Counted from the stretch's first letter, positions 23,644 through 32,630 are shown. The stretch: 64,000 bases of DNA from Streptomyces fradiae ATCC 10745 = DSM 40063 (GCF_008704425.1 NZ_CP023696.1:6054501-6118500); one strand, 5' to 3'. Translations and numbers: made by a program. The notes: generated by a model from the letters alone, not told the origin.

Positions 23644-24987
23644 CTAGCCCAGGTAGGCCAGCCCCGGATGCTCCGCGCGGTACGCGTCGAGCAGCCGCCG
23701 GGCCACGGCCACCGAGTCGACGAGCGGGTGCAGGGCGAAGGCCTTCACCGCCGCCTCCCGCGACCCGCTCTCCGCCGCCGCGAGCACCTCCCGCTCCACC
23801 GCCTTCACCGCCGCCACCAGCCCCAGCGCGTGGTACGGCAGCGGCGCGACCGCCACCGGGTGGGCGCCGTTCGCGTCGACCAGGCACGCCACCTCGACCA
23901 CCGCGTCCGCGTCCAGCCCCGGCAGCGCCGACCGGTTGCGGACGTTCAGGATCAGCGTGGCCCGCTCGTCGCGGGCGACGGCGCGCATCAGCGCGAGCGC
24001 CACCCGCTCGTACCCGCCCGGCTCCAGGTCCTCCGGGGCGCGGCCCCCCGCGTCGCCCGCCGCCTCCCGGTTCGCGGCCATGTACGTGGCCTCCCGCTCG
24101 GCCAGGGTGCGCCGCCAGGCGTCCAGGGCCCGCACCTCGGGGCGGGCCGCCGCCGTGTAGAACCCGGCCTGCTGGTCGCGCAGGTAGGCGCCGCGCGTCC
24201 GCTCCGCCTCCCGGTAGGCCCGCACGGTCTCGCGGTTGGCGTAGTAGTAGTGCAGGTACTCGTTGGGGATCGCGCCCAGCGAGCGCAGCCACGCGGCGCC
24301 GAAGAGGCGTCCCTCCTCGAAGGAGCCGAGCGCCGCCTCGTCCGCCAGCAGGTCCGGCAGCAGGTCCCGCCCGCCGACCCGCAGCCCCCGCAGCCAGCCC
24401 AGGTGGTTCAGGCCCGCGTAGTCGATCCACGCCCGCGCCGGGTCGGCGCCCAGCACCCGTGCCACGCGGCGGCCCAGGCCCACCGGCGAGTCGCAGATGC
24501 CGATCACGCGGTCGCCCAGCACCCGCGACATCGCCTCCGTCACCAGGCCGGCCGGGTTGGTGAAGTTGACGACCCAGGCGTCCGGGGCCAGCCGCGCCAC
24601 GCGCCGGGCGATGTCCACCGCCACCGGCACGGTCCGCAGGCCGTACGCGATCCCGCCCGCGCCCACGGTCTCCTGGCCCAGCACGCCCTCGGCGAGCGCC
24701 ACCCGCTCGTCGGCGGCCCGCCCGGCGAGACCGCCGACCCGGATCGCCGAGAAGACGAAGTCCGCGCCCGTCAGGGCCGCGTCCAGGTCGGTCGTCGCCG
24801 TCACGGCCGGCGCGTCCGCCACCCCGTCCGCCTGCTCGGCCAGCACCCGGCGGATGGCCGCCAGCCGGGCGGGGTCCACGTCGTGCAGGACGACCCGGTC
24901 GATGCGCCCCTCGCCCCGGTCGGCCAGCAGCGCCCGGTACACCAGGGGCACCCGGAACCCGCCGCCGCCCAGAATCGTCAGCCTCAT
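23644..24987 (-). CDS. Glycoside hydrolase family 4 (6-phospho-beta-glucosidase-like)
   Basis: Family 4 enzymes use NAD+ and a divalent metal in an oxidation-elimination mechanism. The 447-aa protein begins with the Rossmann loop LTILGGGGFRVP and has the GH4 signatures VNFTNPAGLVTEAM, GICDSPVGLGRR (metal-ligand Cys) and GLNHLGW (metal-ligand His). The LNVRNRSALPGLDADAVVEV C-terminal region is typical of 6-phospho-beta-glucosidases. No PTS or other transporter gene is adjacent. The gene for the FAD oxidoreductase lies 23 bases upstream on the same strand, so the two may form an operon although no shared pathway is evident. Confidence 0.92.
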   Translation of the reverse strand: MRLTILGGGGFRVPLVYRALLADRGEGRIDRVVLHDVDPARLAAIRRVLAEQADGVADAPAVTATTDLDAALTGADFVFSAIRVGGLAGRAADERVALAEGVLGQETVGAGGIAYGLRTVPVAVDIARRVARLAPDAWVVNFTNPAGLVTEAMSRVLGDRVIGICDSPVGLGRRVARVLGADPARAWIDYAGLNHLGWLRGLRVGGRDLLPDLLADEAALGSFEEGRLFGAAWLRSLGAIPNEYLHYYYANRETVRAYREAERTRGAYLRDQQAGFYTAAARPEVRALDAWRRTLAEREATYMAANREAAGDAGGRAPEDLEPGGYERVALALMRAVARDERATLILNVRNRSALPGLDADAVVEVACLVDANGAHPVAVAPLPYHALGLVAAVKAVEREVLAAAESGSREAAVKAFALHPLVDSVAVARRLLDAYRAEHPGLAYLG

Positions 24988-25010
24988 GCCCGTACGCTAC
25001 TGCGTCGAGG

Positions 25011-26822
25011 TCAGCCGAAGTCGAGGGCGTTGGGCAGCCCCAGGCGGTACCGGGCCAGGTCGTGCCGCTTCAGCGGCTCCAGCTCGGGCGGCCGGAACAG
25101 CGGGGTCACCGCGCAGCGCGGCGCCGTCGAACCGGTCCGGTCCAGCAGGGCGTTGACGGCCTGCCGGGCCGAGGCGTTCGCGCCCTCCATGGTCGCCAGG
25201 TCGATGTCGACGGAGACGTAGTCGCCCGCGAGGAAGAGGTTCGGCACCCGCGTCGCGGCCGGCGGCCGGTCGTGGAACGTGCCCACCGGGTGGATCAGCA
25301 GCTCGTCCTCGTTGGTCGGGTGCGGCGTGCCCAGGCCGTCCACGCCGGGGTCCAGGAACCACGAGTGGAGCGCCCCGTCCCTGAGCGCCGGCGCGCCCGT
25401 GTCGTTGAGGGCGGCCTTGAGCTGCGCCCACACCTCCCGCGCCACCTGCTCGCGGGTGCACTGCTTGGCGGTCTTCCCGTACAGGACGCCCGGCCGGTCC
25501 CACTCGGAGACGTCGACGGACAGGCAGTCCACCACCGTCCCGTCGCCGTACACCCCGGCGAAGTCCCGTCCCGCCCAGTGGTGGGCCTGCGCGATGGCCG
25601 TCAGCGCCCAGGGCGAGTCGACGCAGTTCACATGGCCCCGCACCAGCGGCGGGCGCTCGGTCAGATAGAACTGGATGCCCGTCATCCAGTCCGTGCGCAG
25701 CCGGTCGCAGCGGGCCAGCCGGGGGTCGGCGGCCCGCAGCGCCGGGCCCCACGTGCGGCGGGCGTGCTCCACCGGCAGGGCGCAGACGTAGTGGTCGGCG
25801 GCGACCGCCCGGCGGGTCCCGTCGGGGCCGTCGACCAGCGCGGCGGTGATCCGCCCGTCGCCGTGGCGCAGCTCCCGCAGCGTCCAGCCCACCCTGAACT
25901 CCACGCCCAGGGCGCGCAGGTGGGCGACCCACGGGTCGATCCAGGCCTCGTTCGTCGGCGCGTTCAGGATGCGGTCCGGGGGGCCGTCCGCGCCCCGGCC
26001 GAGCGCGTTCAGCACGAACGCCTCGCCGAGGGTGCCGACCGTGCGGGTGCTGGCCTCCTCGGCCTTGGTGGCGACGATGTTCCGGGTCACGCCGACGGCG
26101 AGGAGCCGCTGGTAGTCGGCGGACATCCGGGCGGCCCGCGTGAACTCCCACCACGGGGTGCGCTCCCACTGCCCGTCGCGCCGCTCCTGGCAGCTCGTCA
26201 GGAACACCAGGGCGCGGCCGACGAAGTACGCCACCTCGTGCGCGGGCAGCCGGACGGCCGTCTCCAGCAGCGCGGTCAGGGCGCGGCGCAGCTCGTCGAG
26301 GGTGAGCGGCTCCGGCCGGTGGCCGGGCCACGGGATGGGCAGGCGCAGGTCCTCGCGGCCGGTGCGGGCCATCATCATCTCGCCGGGTGCGACCAGGTTG
26401 CCGTACACGCCGTCCGGGTTCCCCGGGTAGGGGATGCGCCGCATCGTGTCGGGGAGGTTGTGGTAGATGCCCGGGATGAAGCGGAAGCCGTGCTCGGCGG
26501 GGAGCGGGCGCCGCCCGCCCGCGGCGCTGCCGGGCACGTCCATGCTGCGCGCCTTGCCGCCGAGGGCCCGCCGCTCGTACACGGTCACGGCGAAGCCCCG
26601 CTCGGCCAGCTCGTGCGCGGCCGTCAGCCCGGCGACGCCGCCGCCCAGGACGGCGACCGTGCCGGCCGGCGCCGGACGGGCGCGCCCCGCCCCCGCGGTG
26701 GCGGGCCCGGCCGCGCGGGCCTGCCCGGCCCCGGCGACGACCGCCGTCCCGGCGAGGCCGGCCCCGGTGACGGCGGTCGCACCCGCCACGAACGTGCGCC
26801 GCGTCGTACCCGTACCGTCCAT
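25011..26822 (-). CDS. Tat-exported FAD-dependent oxidoreductase (HpnE-like)
   Basis: A 603-aa NAD(P)-binding Rossmann flavoprotein of the phytoene desaturase/hydroxysqualene dehydroxylase type. An N-terminal twin-arginine signal (TTRRTFVAGATAV followed by an Ala-rich hydrophobic stretch ending ARA) precedes the dinucleotide-binding motif VAVLGGGVAGLTAAHELAER at about residue 55. The C-terminal FAD motif NLFLAGDYVSVDIDLATMEGANASARQAV is intact. The ATG at 26822 has AAAGGGG upstream. Secretion by Tat is unusual for squalene-pathway enzymes, so an extracytoplasmic isoprenoid or amine substrate is possible. Confidence 0.88.
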   Translation of the reverse strand: MDGTGTTRRTFVAGATAVTGAGLAGTAVVAGAGQARAAGPATAGAGRARPAPAGTVAVLGGGVAGLTAAHELAERGFAVTVYERRALGGKARSMDVPGSAAGGRRPLPAEHGFRFIPGIYHNLPDTMRRIPYPGNPDGVYGNLVAPGEMMMARTGREDLRLPIPWPGHRPEPLTLDELRRALTALLETAVRLPAHEVAYFVGRALVFLTSCQERRDGQWERTPWWEFTRAARMSADYQRLLAVGVTRNIVATKAEEASTRTVGTLGEAFVLNALGRGADGPPDRILNAPTNEAWIDPWVAHLRALGVEFRVGWTLRELRHGDGRITAALVDGPDGTRRAVAADHYVCALPVEHARRTWGPALRAADPRLARCDRLRTDWMTGIQFYLTERPPLVRGHVNCVDSPWALTAIAQAHHWAGRDFAGVYGDGTVVDCLSVDVSEWDRPGVLYGKTAKQCTREQVAREVWAQLKAALNDTGAPALRDGALHSWFLDPGVDGLGTPHPTNEDELLIHPVGTFHDRPPAATRVPNLFLAGDYVSVDIDLATMEGANASARQAVNALLDRTGSTAPRCAVTPLFRPPELEPLKRHDLARYRLGLPNALDFG

Positions 26823-26944
26823 GCCCACCCCTTTACCGGAGGTAACCACCTGTCCGGCGCAGGAGGATAGGGGCGCCCCCGCGGACCCGGAACCACCGTG
26901 GGCGGGGCCCGCCCACAATGGCCCGAAACCGCTCCTGGGGCACA

Positions 26945-27445
26945 ATGGCCGGCATGTCCCGACGCACGCCCCGACGCACGTCCCGCCCGGCGGCCGCCGC
27001 CGCACCGGGCCCGAAGGCCCGCCCGAGGTCCGCCGCCGCGCCCGGCCCGGCGCCCGCCGTCCGCCCGGACGGGCCCTGCCCCTGCGGGCTGCCCGCGGCG
27101 TACGGGGAGTGCTGCGGGCGCTTCCACACGGGGGCGGCCACGGCCCCGACCGCCGAGCGGCTGATGCGCTCCCGCTACAGCGCCTTCGTGGTCCGCGACG
27201 CGGCGTACCTGCTGGCCACCTGGGCCCCGGCGACCCGCCCGCGCGACGTCGACTTCGACCCGGACATGCGCTGGACCGGCCTGGAGATCCTGGACACGCG
27301 CGACGGCACGCCGTTCCACACCACCGGCACGGTGGCCTTCACCGCCCGCTACACCCATCGGGGCGAGCCCGGCGAGCTGCGCGAGCGCAGCCGCTTCGAG
27401 CAGGCCGGCGGCCGGTGGCTCTACGTGGACGGGACCTTCGGCTGA
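26945..27445 (+). CDS. YchJ family protein with SEC-C motif
   Basis: A 166-aa protein of the YchJ/UPF0225 family. The N-terminal ~45 residues are basic and Ala/Pro-rich. A zinc-binding SEC-C type motif follows (CPCG ... YGECCGRFH), then the NTF2-like domain (TAERLMRSRYSAFVVRDAAYLLATW ... WLYVDGTFG). Start codons at 26945 and 26954 are both reasonable. The molecular function of the family is unknown. Confidence 0.88.
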   Translation: MAGMSRRTPRRTSRPAAAAAPGPKARPRSAAAPGPAPAVRPDGPCPCGLPAAYGECCGRFHTGAATAPTAERLMRSRYSAFVVRDAAYLLATWAPATRPRDVDFDPDMRWTGLEILDTRDGTPFHTTGTVAFTARYTHRGEPGELRERSRFEQAGGRWLYVDGTFG

Positions 27446-27448
27446 CGG

Positions 27449-27709
27449 TCAGCGGACGCCGCCGCCGGGCCGCAGCACGAGGCCCGGATGGTACGCGGCG
27501 AGGACCTTGTTGGCGCGGGCCAGCGTCGCCAGGGCGTGCTCCCGGTCGGCCTGGTCCTCGGGGCACATCGGACCGCGGAAGCGGCGCACCTCGCGCGCGG
27601 CGCATTCGGCGTCGATCTCCGCCTGGAGCACGCCCGGCGGCATGCAGGACCCGATCAGGGCGGCGACGTGGTCGGGGATCGGGACGGGGATGAGACGCGA
27701 CACGGTCAC
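27449..27709 (-). CDS. Small conserved hypothetical protein
   Basis: An 86-aa protein beginning at the GTG at 27709 with AAAGGACC upstream. It has a short hydrophobic start (SRLIPVPIPDHVAALIGSCMPPGVL) and then a charged helical part (QAEIDAECAAREVRRFRG, EDQADREHALATLARANKVLAAY). I recognise no domain. Its stop faces the YchJ-like gene four bases away. Confidence 0.6.
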   Translation of the reverse strand: MTVSRLIPVPIPDHVAALIGSCMPPGVLQAEIDAECAAREVRRFRGPMCPEDQADREHALATLARANKVLAAYHPGLVLRPGGGVR

Positions 27710-27985
27710 GTGAGGTCCTTTACTGCTGTCCTGCCCGTGGCAGGCGCCGGGTGCGGGATGTACTCCACCATGGTGACGGCTCGCGGGCCCCGATACGGCC
27801 TCCCGTCCGTAATCGTCCTGCAACCGTTGGGACGTTTCAGGCCCGCGCGGCGGTGATCCGGAACGGCCCGCGCCGCCCCAGGGAACGCTCGCGCATCCCC
27901 CCGCACCCGCGCACCCCTCGCACCCCCCGCACCCCCCGCATCCCCCGCGCCCCTCGCATCCCTCGCCCCCGCCCCCCCGCACCCC
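27710..27985. other. Non-coding gap with CGCACCCCC microsatellite
   Basis: Positions about 27898-27982 are built of 9-10-bp units such as CGCACCCCC and CGCATCCCC, all on the 3' side of the DNA ligase gene. No gene is seen. Confidence 0.5.
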
Positions 27986-29050
27986 TCACGCGCCCGAGAG
28001 CACCTCGTCCAGGTCGTACGACACCGGCTCCTCCAGCTGCCCGTAGCCGCAGCTCTCCGGGGTGCGGTCCGGGCGCCACCGGCGGAACTGCGCGGTGTGC
28101 CGGAACCGGTCGCCCTCCATGTGGTCGTACCCCACCTCGCACACCCGCTCCGGGCGCAGCGGCACCCACGACAGGTCCTTCCGGCCGGTCCAGCGGCTCG
28201 GCGCACCCGGGAGCCGCGCCCCTTCGTGCGCGGCGGCCTCGGCCCAGGACGCCCACGGGTGCCCGTCGGGCGGGTCCATGACCAGCGGCGCCAGCTCCTC
28301 GACGAGCTCCGCGCGCCGCGCCGCGGTGAACGCGGCGCACACCCCGACGTGCTGGAGGACGCCACCGGAGTCGTACAGACCGAGCAGCAGGGAGCCCACG
28401 ACCGGACCGCTCTTGTGGAGCCGGTAGCCGGCCACCACCACATCCGCCGTCCGCTCGTGCTTGATCTTGTACATGGCCCGCACGTCCGGCCGGTAGCGCA
28501 GGTCGAGCGGCTTGGCGACCACCCCGTCCAGGCCGGCGCCCTCGTACCGCTCGAACCACCGCTCCGCCACCGCCGGATCGGTGGTGGCGGGCGCCACGTG
28601 CACCGGGGGCCGCACCCCGCCGAGCACCCGCTCCAGCGCCGCCCGCCGCTCGCTGAGCGGCGCGTCCATCAGGGACGCGTCGTCCAGCGCCAGCAGGTCG
28701 AAGGCGACGAACCGGGCCGGAGTCCGCTCCGCCAGCGTCCGCACCCGCGAGTCCGCAGGGTGGATGCGCTCGGAGAGCCGGTCGAAGTCGAGCCGGCCGC
28801 CGTGCGCGACCACGATCTCGCCGTCCACCACGCACCGTCGCGGCAGCCGCTCGCGCACCGCGTCCACCAGCTCGGGGAAGTACCGGGTCAGCGGCTTGCC
28901 GGTGCGGCTGCCGATGACCACCTCGTCGCCGTCGCGGTGGACGACGGCCCGGAAGCCGTCCCACTTCGCCTCGTACTGCATCCCCGGCGGGATCGTCTTG
29001 ACGCTCTTGGCGAGCATCGGCTTCACGGGCGGCATCACCGGCAGGTCCAT
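27986..29050 (-). CDS. ATP-dependent DNA ligase (LigC/LigD ligase-domain type)
   Basis: Seals nicks through a lysyl-AMP intermediate. The 354-aa protein has the adenylation motif EAKWDG with Lys29, the downstream motifs RTGKPLTRYFPEL, VVDGEIVV and GVVAKPLDLRY, and a C-terminal OB-fold domain starting near residue 215 (MYKIKHERTADVVV). It is a stand-alone ligase domain, as in actinobacterial LigC. The gene is divergent from the polymerase-domain gene at 29117, with 66 bases between starts, so the two probably form a non-homologous end-joining or repair pair. No Ku gene is in the window. Confidence 0.93.
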   Translation of the reverse strand: MDLPVMPPVKPMLAKSVKTIPPGMQYEAKWDGFRAVVHRDGDEVVIGSRTGKPLTRYFPELVDAVRERLPRRCVVDGEIVVAHGGRLDFDRLSERIHPADSRVRTLAERTPARFVAFDLLALDDASLMDAPLSERRAALERVLGGVRPPVHVAPATTDPAVAERWFERYEGAGLDGVVAKPLDLRYRPDVRAMYKIKHERTADVVVAGYRLHKSGPVVGSLLLGLYDSGGVLQHVGVCAAFTAARRAELVEELAPLVMDPPDGHPWASWAEAAAHEGARLPGAPSRWTGRKDLSWVPLRPERVCEVGYDHMEGDRFRHTAQFRRWRPDRTPESCGYGQLEEPVSYDLDEVLSGA

Positions 29051-29116
29051 GGCACGATTCTGCGCCCGGACCATCCCGATATGCGCGTTGTACGTGCTCC
29101 GCCTACCGTGGCGCCC

Positions 29117-30124
29117 ATGGGAGAAGCGGTGGAGCTGGAGGCCGGTGGGCGGACCGTGCGCCTGTCCAACCCGGACAAGGTGTACTTCCCGGAGCGCGGG
29201 TTCACCAAGCTGGACGTCGCCCGGTACTTCCTCGCCGTCGGCGACGGCGTCACCCGCGCGCTGCGCGACCGCCCCACCACCCTGGAGCGCTTCCCGGACG
29301 GTGTCGGCGGCGAGTCGTTCTTCCAGAAGCGGGCCCCGAGGAACCTCCCCGACTGGATCCCCACCGCCCACATCGCCTTCCCCAGCGGACGCTCCGCCGA
29401 CGAGATCCGCCCCACCGAGGTCGCCGCCGTCCTGTGGGCCGCCAACCTCGGCACCCTCACCTTCCACCCCTGGCCGGTGCGCGGTGACGCCACCGAGCAC
29501 CCCGACGAGCTGCGCATCGACCTCGACCCCCAGCCCGGCACGGGCTTCGCCGACGCGGTCCGCGCCGCCCACGAGCTGCGCGCCCTCCTCGACGAGTACG
29601 GGCTGCGCGGCTGGCCCAAGACGTCCGGCGGGCGCGGCCTGCACGTCTTCGTGCCGATCGAGCCGCGCTGGACGTTCACCGGGGTGCGCCGCGCCGCCAT
29701 CGCGGTCGGCCGCGAACTGGAGCGCCGGATGCCCGGCGAGGTCACCACCGCCTGGTGGAAGGAGCAGCGCGGCGAGCGGATCTTCGTGGACTACAACCAG
29801 ACGGCCCGCGACCGCACCATCGCCTCCGCCTACTCCGTACGCCCCCGGCCGCACGCCCCCGTCTCCGCGCCGCTGCGCTGGGACGAGCTGGACGCGGCCG
29901 ACCCGCGCGACTTCGACCTGCTCACCATGCCCGCCCGGTACGCGGAGCTGGGCGACGTCCACGCGGACATGGACGACCACGCCTTCGGCCTGGAGGGGCT
30001 GCTGGAGCTGGCCGAGCGCGACGAGCGGGACCACGGCCTCGGAGACCTGCCGTACCCGCCGGACCACCCGAAGATGCCCGGAGAGCCCAGGCGCGTACAG
30101 CCGAGCCGCGCCAAGAAGGAGTGA
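29117..30124 (+). CDS. LigD-type polymerase/primase domain protein
   Basis: Archaeo-eukaryotic primase-like polymerase (LigD PolDom) of 335 aa. The metal-binding acidic pair is D135 and D137 in ELRIDLDPQPG, followed by the SGGRGLHVFVPIEP motif and the third acidic residue in RIFVDYNQTARDRTIASAYSVR. The N-terminus (VRLSNPDKVYFPERGFTKLDVARYF) is typical. The ATG at 29117 fits. Together with the divergent ligase it amounts to a LigD split into two genes. Confidence 0.93.
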   Translation: MGEAVELEAGGRTVRLSNPDKVYFPERGFTKLDVARYFLAVGDGVTRALRDRPTTLERFPDGVGGESFFQKRAPRNLPDWIPTAHIAFPSGRSADEIRPTEVAAVLWAANLGTLTFHPWPVRGDATEHPDELRIDLDPQPGTGFADAVRAAHELRALLDEYGLRGWPKTSGGRGLHVFVPIEPRWTFTGVRRAAIAVGRELERRMPGEVTTAWWKEQRGERIFVDYNQTARDRTIASAYSVRPRPHAPVSAPLRWDELDAADPRDFDLLTMPARYAELGDVHADMDDHAFGLEGLLELAERDERDHGLGDLPYPPDHPKMPGEPRRVQPSRAKKE

Positions 30125-30131
30125 CACCTCC

Positions 30132-30938
30132 ATGCTGACCAACCGTTTCGTCACCGGGACGCCCATCTGGGTGGACCTCGGCACCCCCGACATCGACGGG
30201 GCGAGCGCGTTCTACCGGTCCCTGTTCGGCTGGGAGTTCACAGCGGGCGGCGCCGAGGTCGGCGGCTACGGGATGTTCACGAAGGACGGCCGGACCGTCG
30301 CGGGCGGCATGGCCGTACCGCCCGAGCAGGGCCCCTCCGCCTGGACGCTGTACTTCCGCACCCCCGACGCCGAGGGCGCCGCCACCGCCGTGCGGGCGGG
30401 CGGCGGCAGCGTCGCCCTCGATCCGATGGACGTCATGGACCTCGGCCGCATGGCCCTGTTCACCGACCCCACCGGGACGGGCTTCGGCGTGTGGCAGCCC
30501 GGCGGCATGAAGGGCCTCGACGCGGTGGGCGAGGAGGGCGCCCTGTGCTGGACCGAGCTGTACACCCCGGACCCCGTCGCCGACCTGTCCTTCTACGACA
30601 TGGTCTTCGGCACGGAGGCCCACACGGACGCGGCCGGGGCCACGGGCGCGACCTACACGCTGCTCCAGCCGGCCGGTACCGGCACGGCCTCACCGGCCGA
30701 CGCGTTCGGCGCCGTCGTCCCGCTCGCCGACGACCCGGCGGAGGCGGCCGACGGGCCGTCGTGGACGCCGTACTTCGCGGTCGGCGACCTCGACGCCGCC
30801 GTGGCGGAGGCCGAACGCGCCGGCGGCAAGATCCGCCGGGGGCCCGCCGACCTGCCGGGCCTCGGGCGGAGCGCCAAGCTCACCGACCCCTACGGGGCCC
30901 GCTTCGCGGTCCTGGCACCGGCGCGCGACGCGGGGTGA
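30132..30938 (+). CDS. VOC family protein (two glyoxalase-like domains)
   Basis: A 268-aa protein with tandem vicinal-oxygen-chelate domains. The first starts GTPIWVDLGTPDIDGASAFYRSLFGWEF and the second LCWTELYTPDPVADLSFYDMVFG. Each ends with a TDP.G..FGV or TDPYGARFAVL strand. Family members include glyoxalases, dioxygenases and drug-binding proteins, and the sequence does not decide between these. It starts 7 bases after the polymerase gene, so it is probably co-transcribed with it. Confidence 0.9.
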   Translation: MLTNRFVTGTPIWVDLGTPDIDGASAFYRSLFGWEFTAGGAEVGGYGMFTKDGRTVAGGMAVPPEQGPSAWTLYFRTPDAEGAATAVRAGGGSVALDPMDVMDLGRMALFTDPTGTGFGVWQPGGMKGLDAVGEEGALCWTELYTPDPVADLSFYDMVFGTEAHTDAAGATGATYTLLQPAGTGTASPADAFGAVVPLADDPAEAADGPSWTPYFAVGDLDAAVAEAERAGGKIRRGPADLPGLGRSAKLTDPYGARFAVLAPARDAG

Positions 30939-31070
30939 CACGCCCGGCCGGGGAACCCCTTGTCCCGCCACCGCGCGGGGGGCCATCCTGGCTCACGCCG
31001 GAGCGAGCGCCCGCCGGGCGTTGATCCGGCGTTGAGGAGTCGTTTATCGGCGTCGGGCAGCGTGGTCCGC

Positions 31071-31454
31071 ATGCCGACGCACACCTTCGAAGACCGCGCC
31101 GCGGTCCGCACCGCAGCCCGTTCCGCAGTCCGCTCCGCCGTTCGCCCGGCCGCAGTCCCGGCCTCCGCCGTTCGCCCGGCCGCCGCCTCCGCCGTTTCGG
31201 CCGTCGCCGTCCCGGCCGGCGCCGAGCCGTCCTGGCAGGAGAGCGCCCTGTGCGCCCAGACCGGCCCCGAGCTGTTCTTCCCGGAGCCGGGCTCCTCCAC
31301 CCGCGAGGCGAAGTTCCTGTGCGGGCTCTGCGAGATCCGCGAGGCGTGCCTGGAGTACGCGCTCACGCACGACGAGCGGTTCGGCGTCTGGGGCGGCCTT
31401 TCCGAGCAGGAGCGGTACGAGCTGAGGCGGCGGCGCTCCTCGTCCGCGGCCTGA
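31071..31454 (+). CDS. WhiB family transcriptional regulator
   Basis: An iron-sulfur-cluster regulator of 127 aa. The four cluster cysteines are C61, C84, C87 and C93 (C-x22-C-x2-C-x5-C), followed by the GVWGGL turn at 105-110 and a basic C-terminus (YELRRRRS). Residues 10-50 are an Ala/Val/Arg low-complexity extension (AVRTAARSAVRSAVRPAAV) not usual for the family. An alternative start inside it cannot be excluded, but none has a better ribosome site. The Wbl subclass cannot be fixed by eye. Confidence 0.93.
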   Translation: MPTHTFEDRAAVRTAARSAVRSAVRPAAVPASAVRPAAASAVSAVAVPAGAEPSWQESALCAQTGPELFFPEPGSSTREAKFLCGLCEIREACLEYALTHDERFGVWGGLSEQERYELRRRRSSSAA

Positions 31455-31493
31455 GCGGCGGCCGCCGCGCACCGGGCCTCGCCGGGGACGCTC

Positions 31494-31542
31494 TGCCGGA
31501 TGCCGGATGCCGGATGCCGGATGCCGGATGCCGGATGCCGGA
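31494..31542. repeat. 7-bp tandem repeat (TGCCGGA), seven perfect copies
   Basis: Seven consecutive TGCCGGA units run from 31494 to 31542, followed by one with an extra C. They lie 40 bases past the WhiB stop and before the palindrome at 31586. Copy number is likely to vary between strains. Confidence 0.9.
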
Positions 31543-31585
31543 TGCCCGGACGCCGCAGGGCGCCGGGCGCCGCCGAGCACCGGAC

Positions 31586-31609
31586 GTGCGGCCGGCCGGC
31601 CGGCCGCAC
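31586..31609. terminator. 24-bp perfect palindrome between convergent genes
   Basis: GTGCGGCCGGCC followed by its exact complement, between WhiB and the convergent desaturase. It is a likely bidirectional terminator. Confidence 0.65.
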
Positions 31610-31628
31610 GGCGCCGGGCCGGCGGCCG

Positions 31629-32603
31629 TCAGCGCGCGGCGCGGGCCGCCATGCGGGCCTTGCGCGCGGCGAGCTTCTCGTCGAACTTCGACGCCTCCGA
31701 GTCCAGGCCGTTCATGTACAGGCCCAGCTCCTCCTGCGCCTTCAGGCCCTCCGGGCCGAGGCCGTCGATCTCCAGCACCCGCAGGAACCGCAGCACCGGC
31801 TGGAGCACGTCGTCGTGGTGGATGCGCATGTTGTAGATCTCGCCGATCGCCATCTGGGCCGCCGCGCGCTCGAAGCCGGGCATGCCGTGGCCGGGCATGC
31901 GGAAGTTGACCACCACGTCGCGCACCGCGCTCATCGTCAGGTCGGGGGCGAGCTCGAACGCCGCTCCCAGCAGGTTCCGGTAGAACACCATGTGCAGGTT
32001 CTCGTCGAGCGCGATGCGCGCCAGCATCCGGTCGCACACCGGGTCGCCCGACTGGTGCCCGGTGTTGCGGTGCGAGATCCGCGTCGCCAGCTCCTGGAAC
32101 GCCACGTACGCCACCGAGTGCAGCATCGAGTGCCGGTTGTCCGACTCGAAGCCCTCGCTCATGTGCGTCATCCGGAACCGCTCCAGCTGGTCCGGGTCCA
32201 CGGCCCGCGACGCGAGCAGGTAGTCCCGCATCACGATGCCGTGGCGGCCCTCCTCGGCGGTCCAGCGGTGCACCCAGGTGCCCCAGGCGCCGTCCCGGCC
32301 GAAGAGGGAGGCGATCTCGTGGTGGTAGCTCGGCAGGTTGTCCTCCGTGAGCAGGTTCACCACCAGGGCGATCCGGCCCACGTCGGACACCTTGGACTGG
32401 GCCGGCTCCCACGCCTCGCCGTCCTCGAAGAGGCCGGGGAAGTTCCGGCCGTCCGACCACGGCACGTACTCGTGGGGCATCCAGTCCTTCGCCACCTTCA
32501 GGTGGCGGTTCAGCTCCTTCTCGACCACCTCTTCCAACGCGTACAGCAGCCGGGCATCAGTCCACTGGGCCGAACTGCCGAGGTGGGGAGAGGTAAGGGT
32601 CAC
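31629..32603 (-). CDS. Acyl-ACP desaturase (ferritin-like diiron)
   Basis: Introduces a double bond into acyl-ACP using a carboxylate-bridged diiron centre. The 324-aa protein has both iron motifs: EEGRH (W-x-A-EEGRHG) near residue 118 and DENLH near residue 203. It matches soluble FA_desaturase_2 enzymes of actinobacteria (DesA-like). The start is a GTG at 32603 with CCAGGAG upstream. The promoter region holds nested palindromes at 32631-32661, so repression by a lipid-responsive regulator is likely. No ferredoxin or reductase gene is adjacent. Confidence 0.93.
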   Translation of the reverse strand: MTLTSPHLGSSAQWTDARLLYALEEVVEKELNRHLKVAKDWMPHEYVPWSDGRNFPGLFEDGEAWEPAQSKVSDVGRIALVVNLLTEDNLPSYHHEIASLFGRDGAWGTWVHRWTAEEGRHGIVMRDYLLASRAVDPDQLERFRMTHMSEGFESDNRHSMLHSVAYVAFQELATRISHRNTGHQSGDPVCDRMLARIALDENLHMVFYRNLLGAAFELAPDLTMSAVRDVVVNFRMPGHGMPGFERAAAQMAIGEIYNMRIHHDDVLQPVLRFLRVLEIDGLGPEGLKAQEELGLYMNGLDSEASKFDEKLAARKARMAARAAR

Positions 32604-32630
32604 GGGGGCTCCTGGAAAAACGGATCACTA

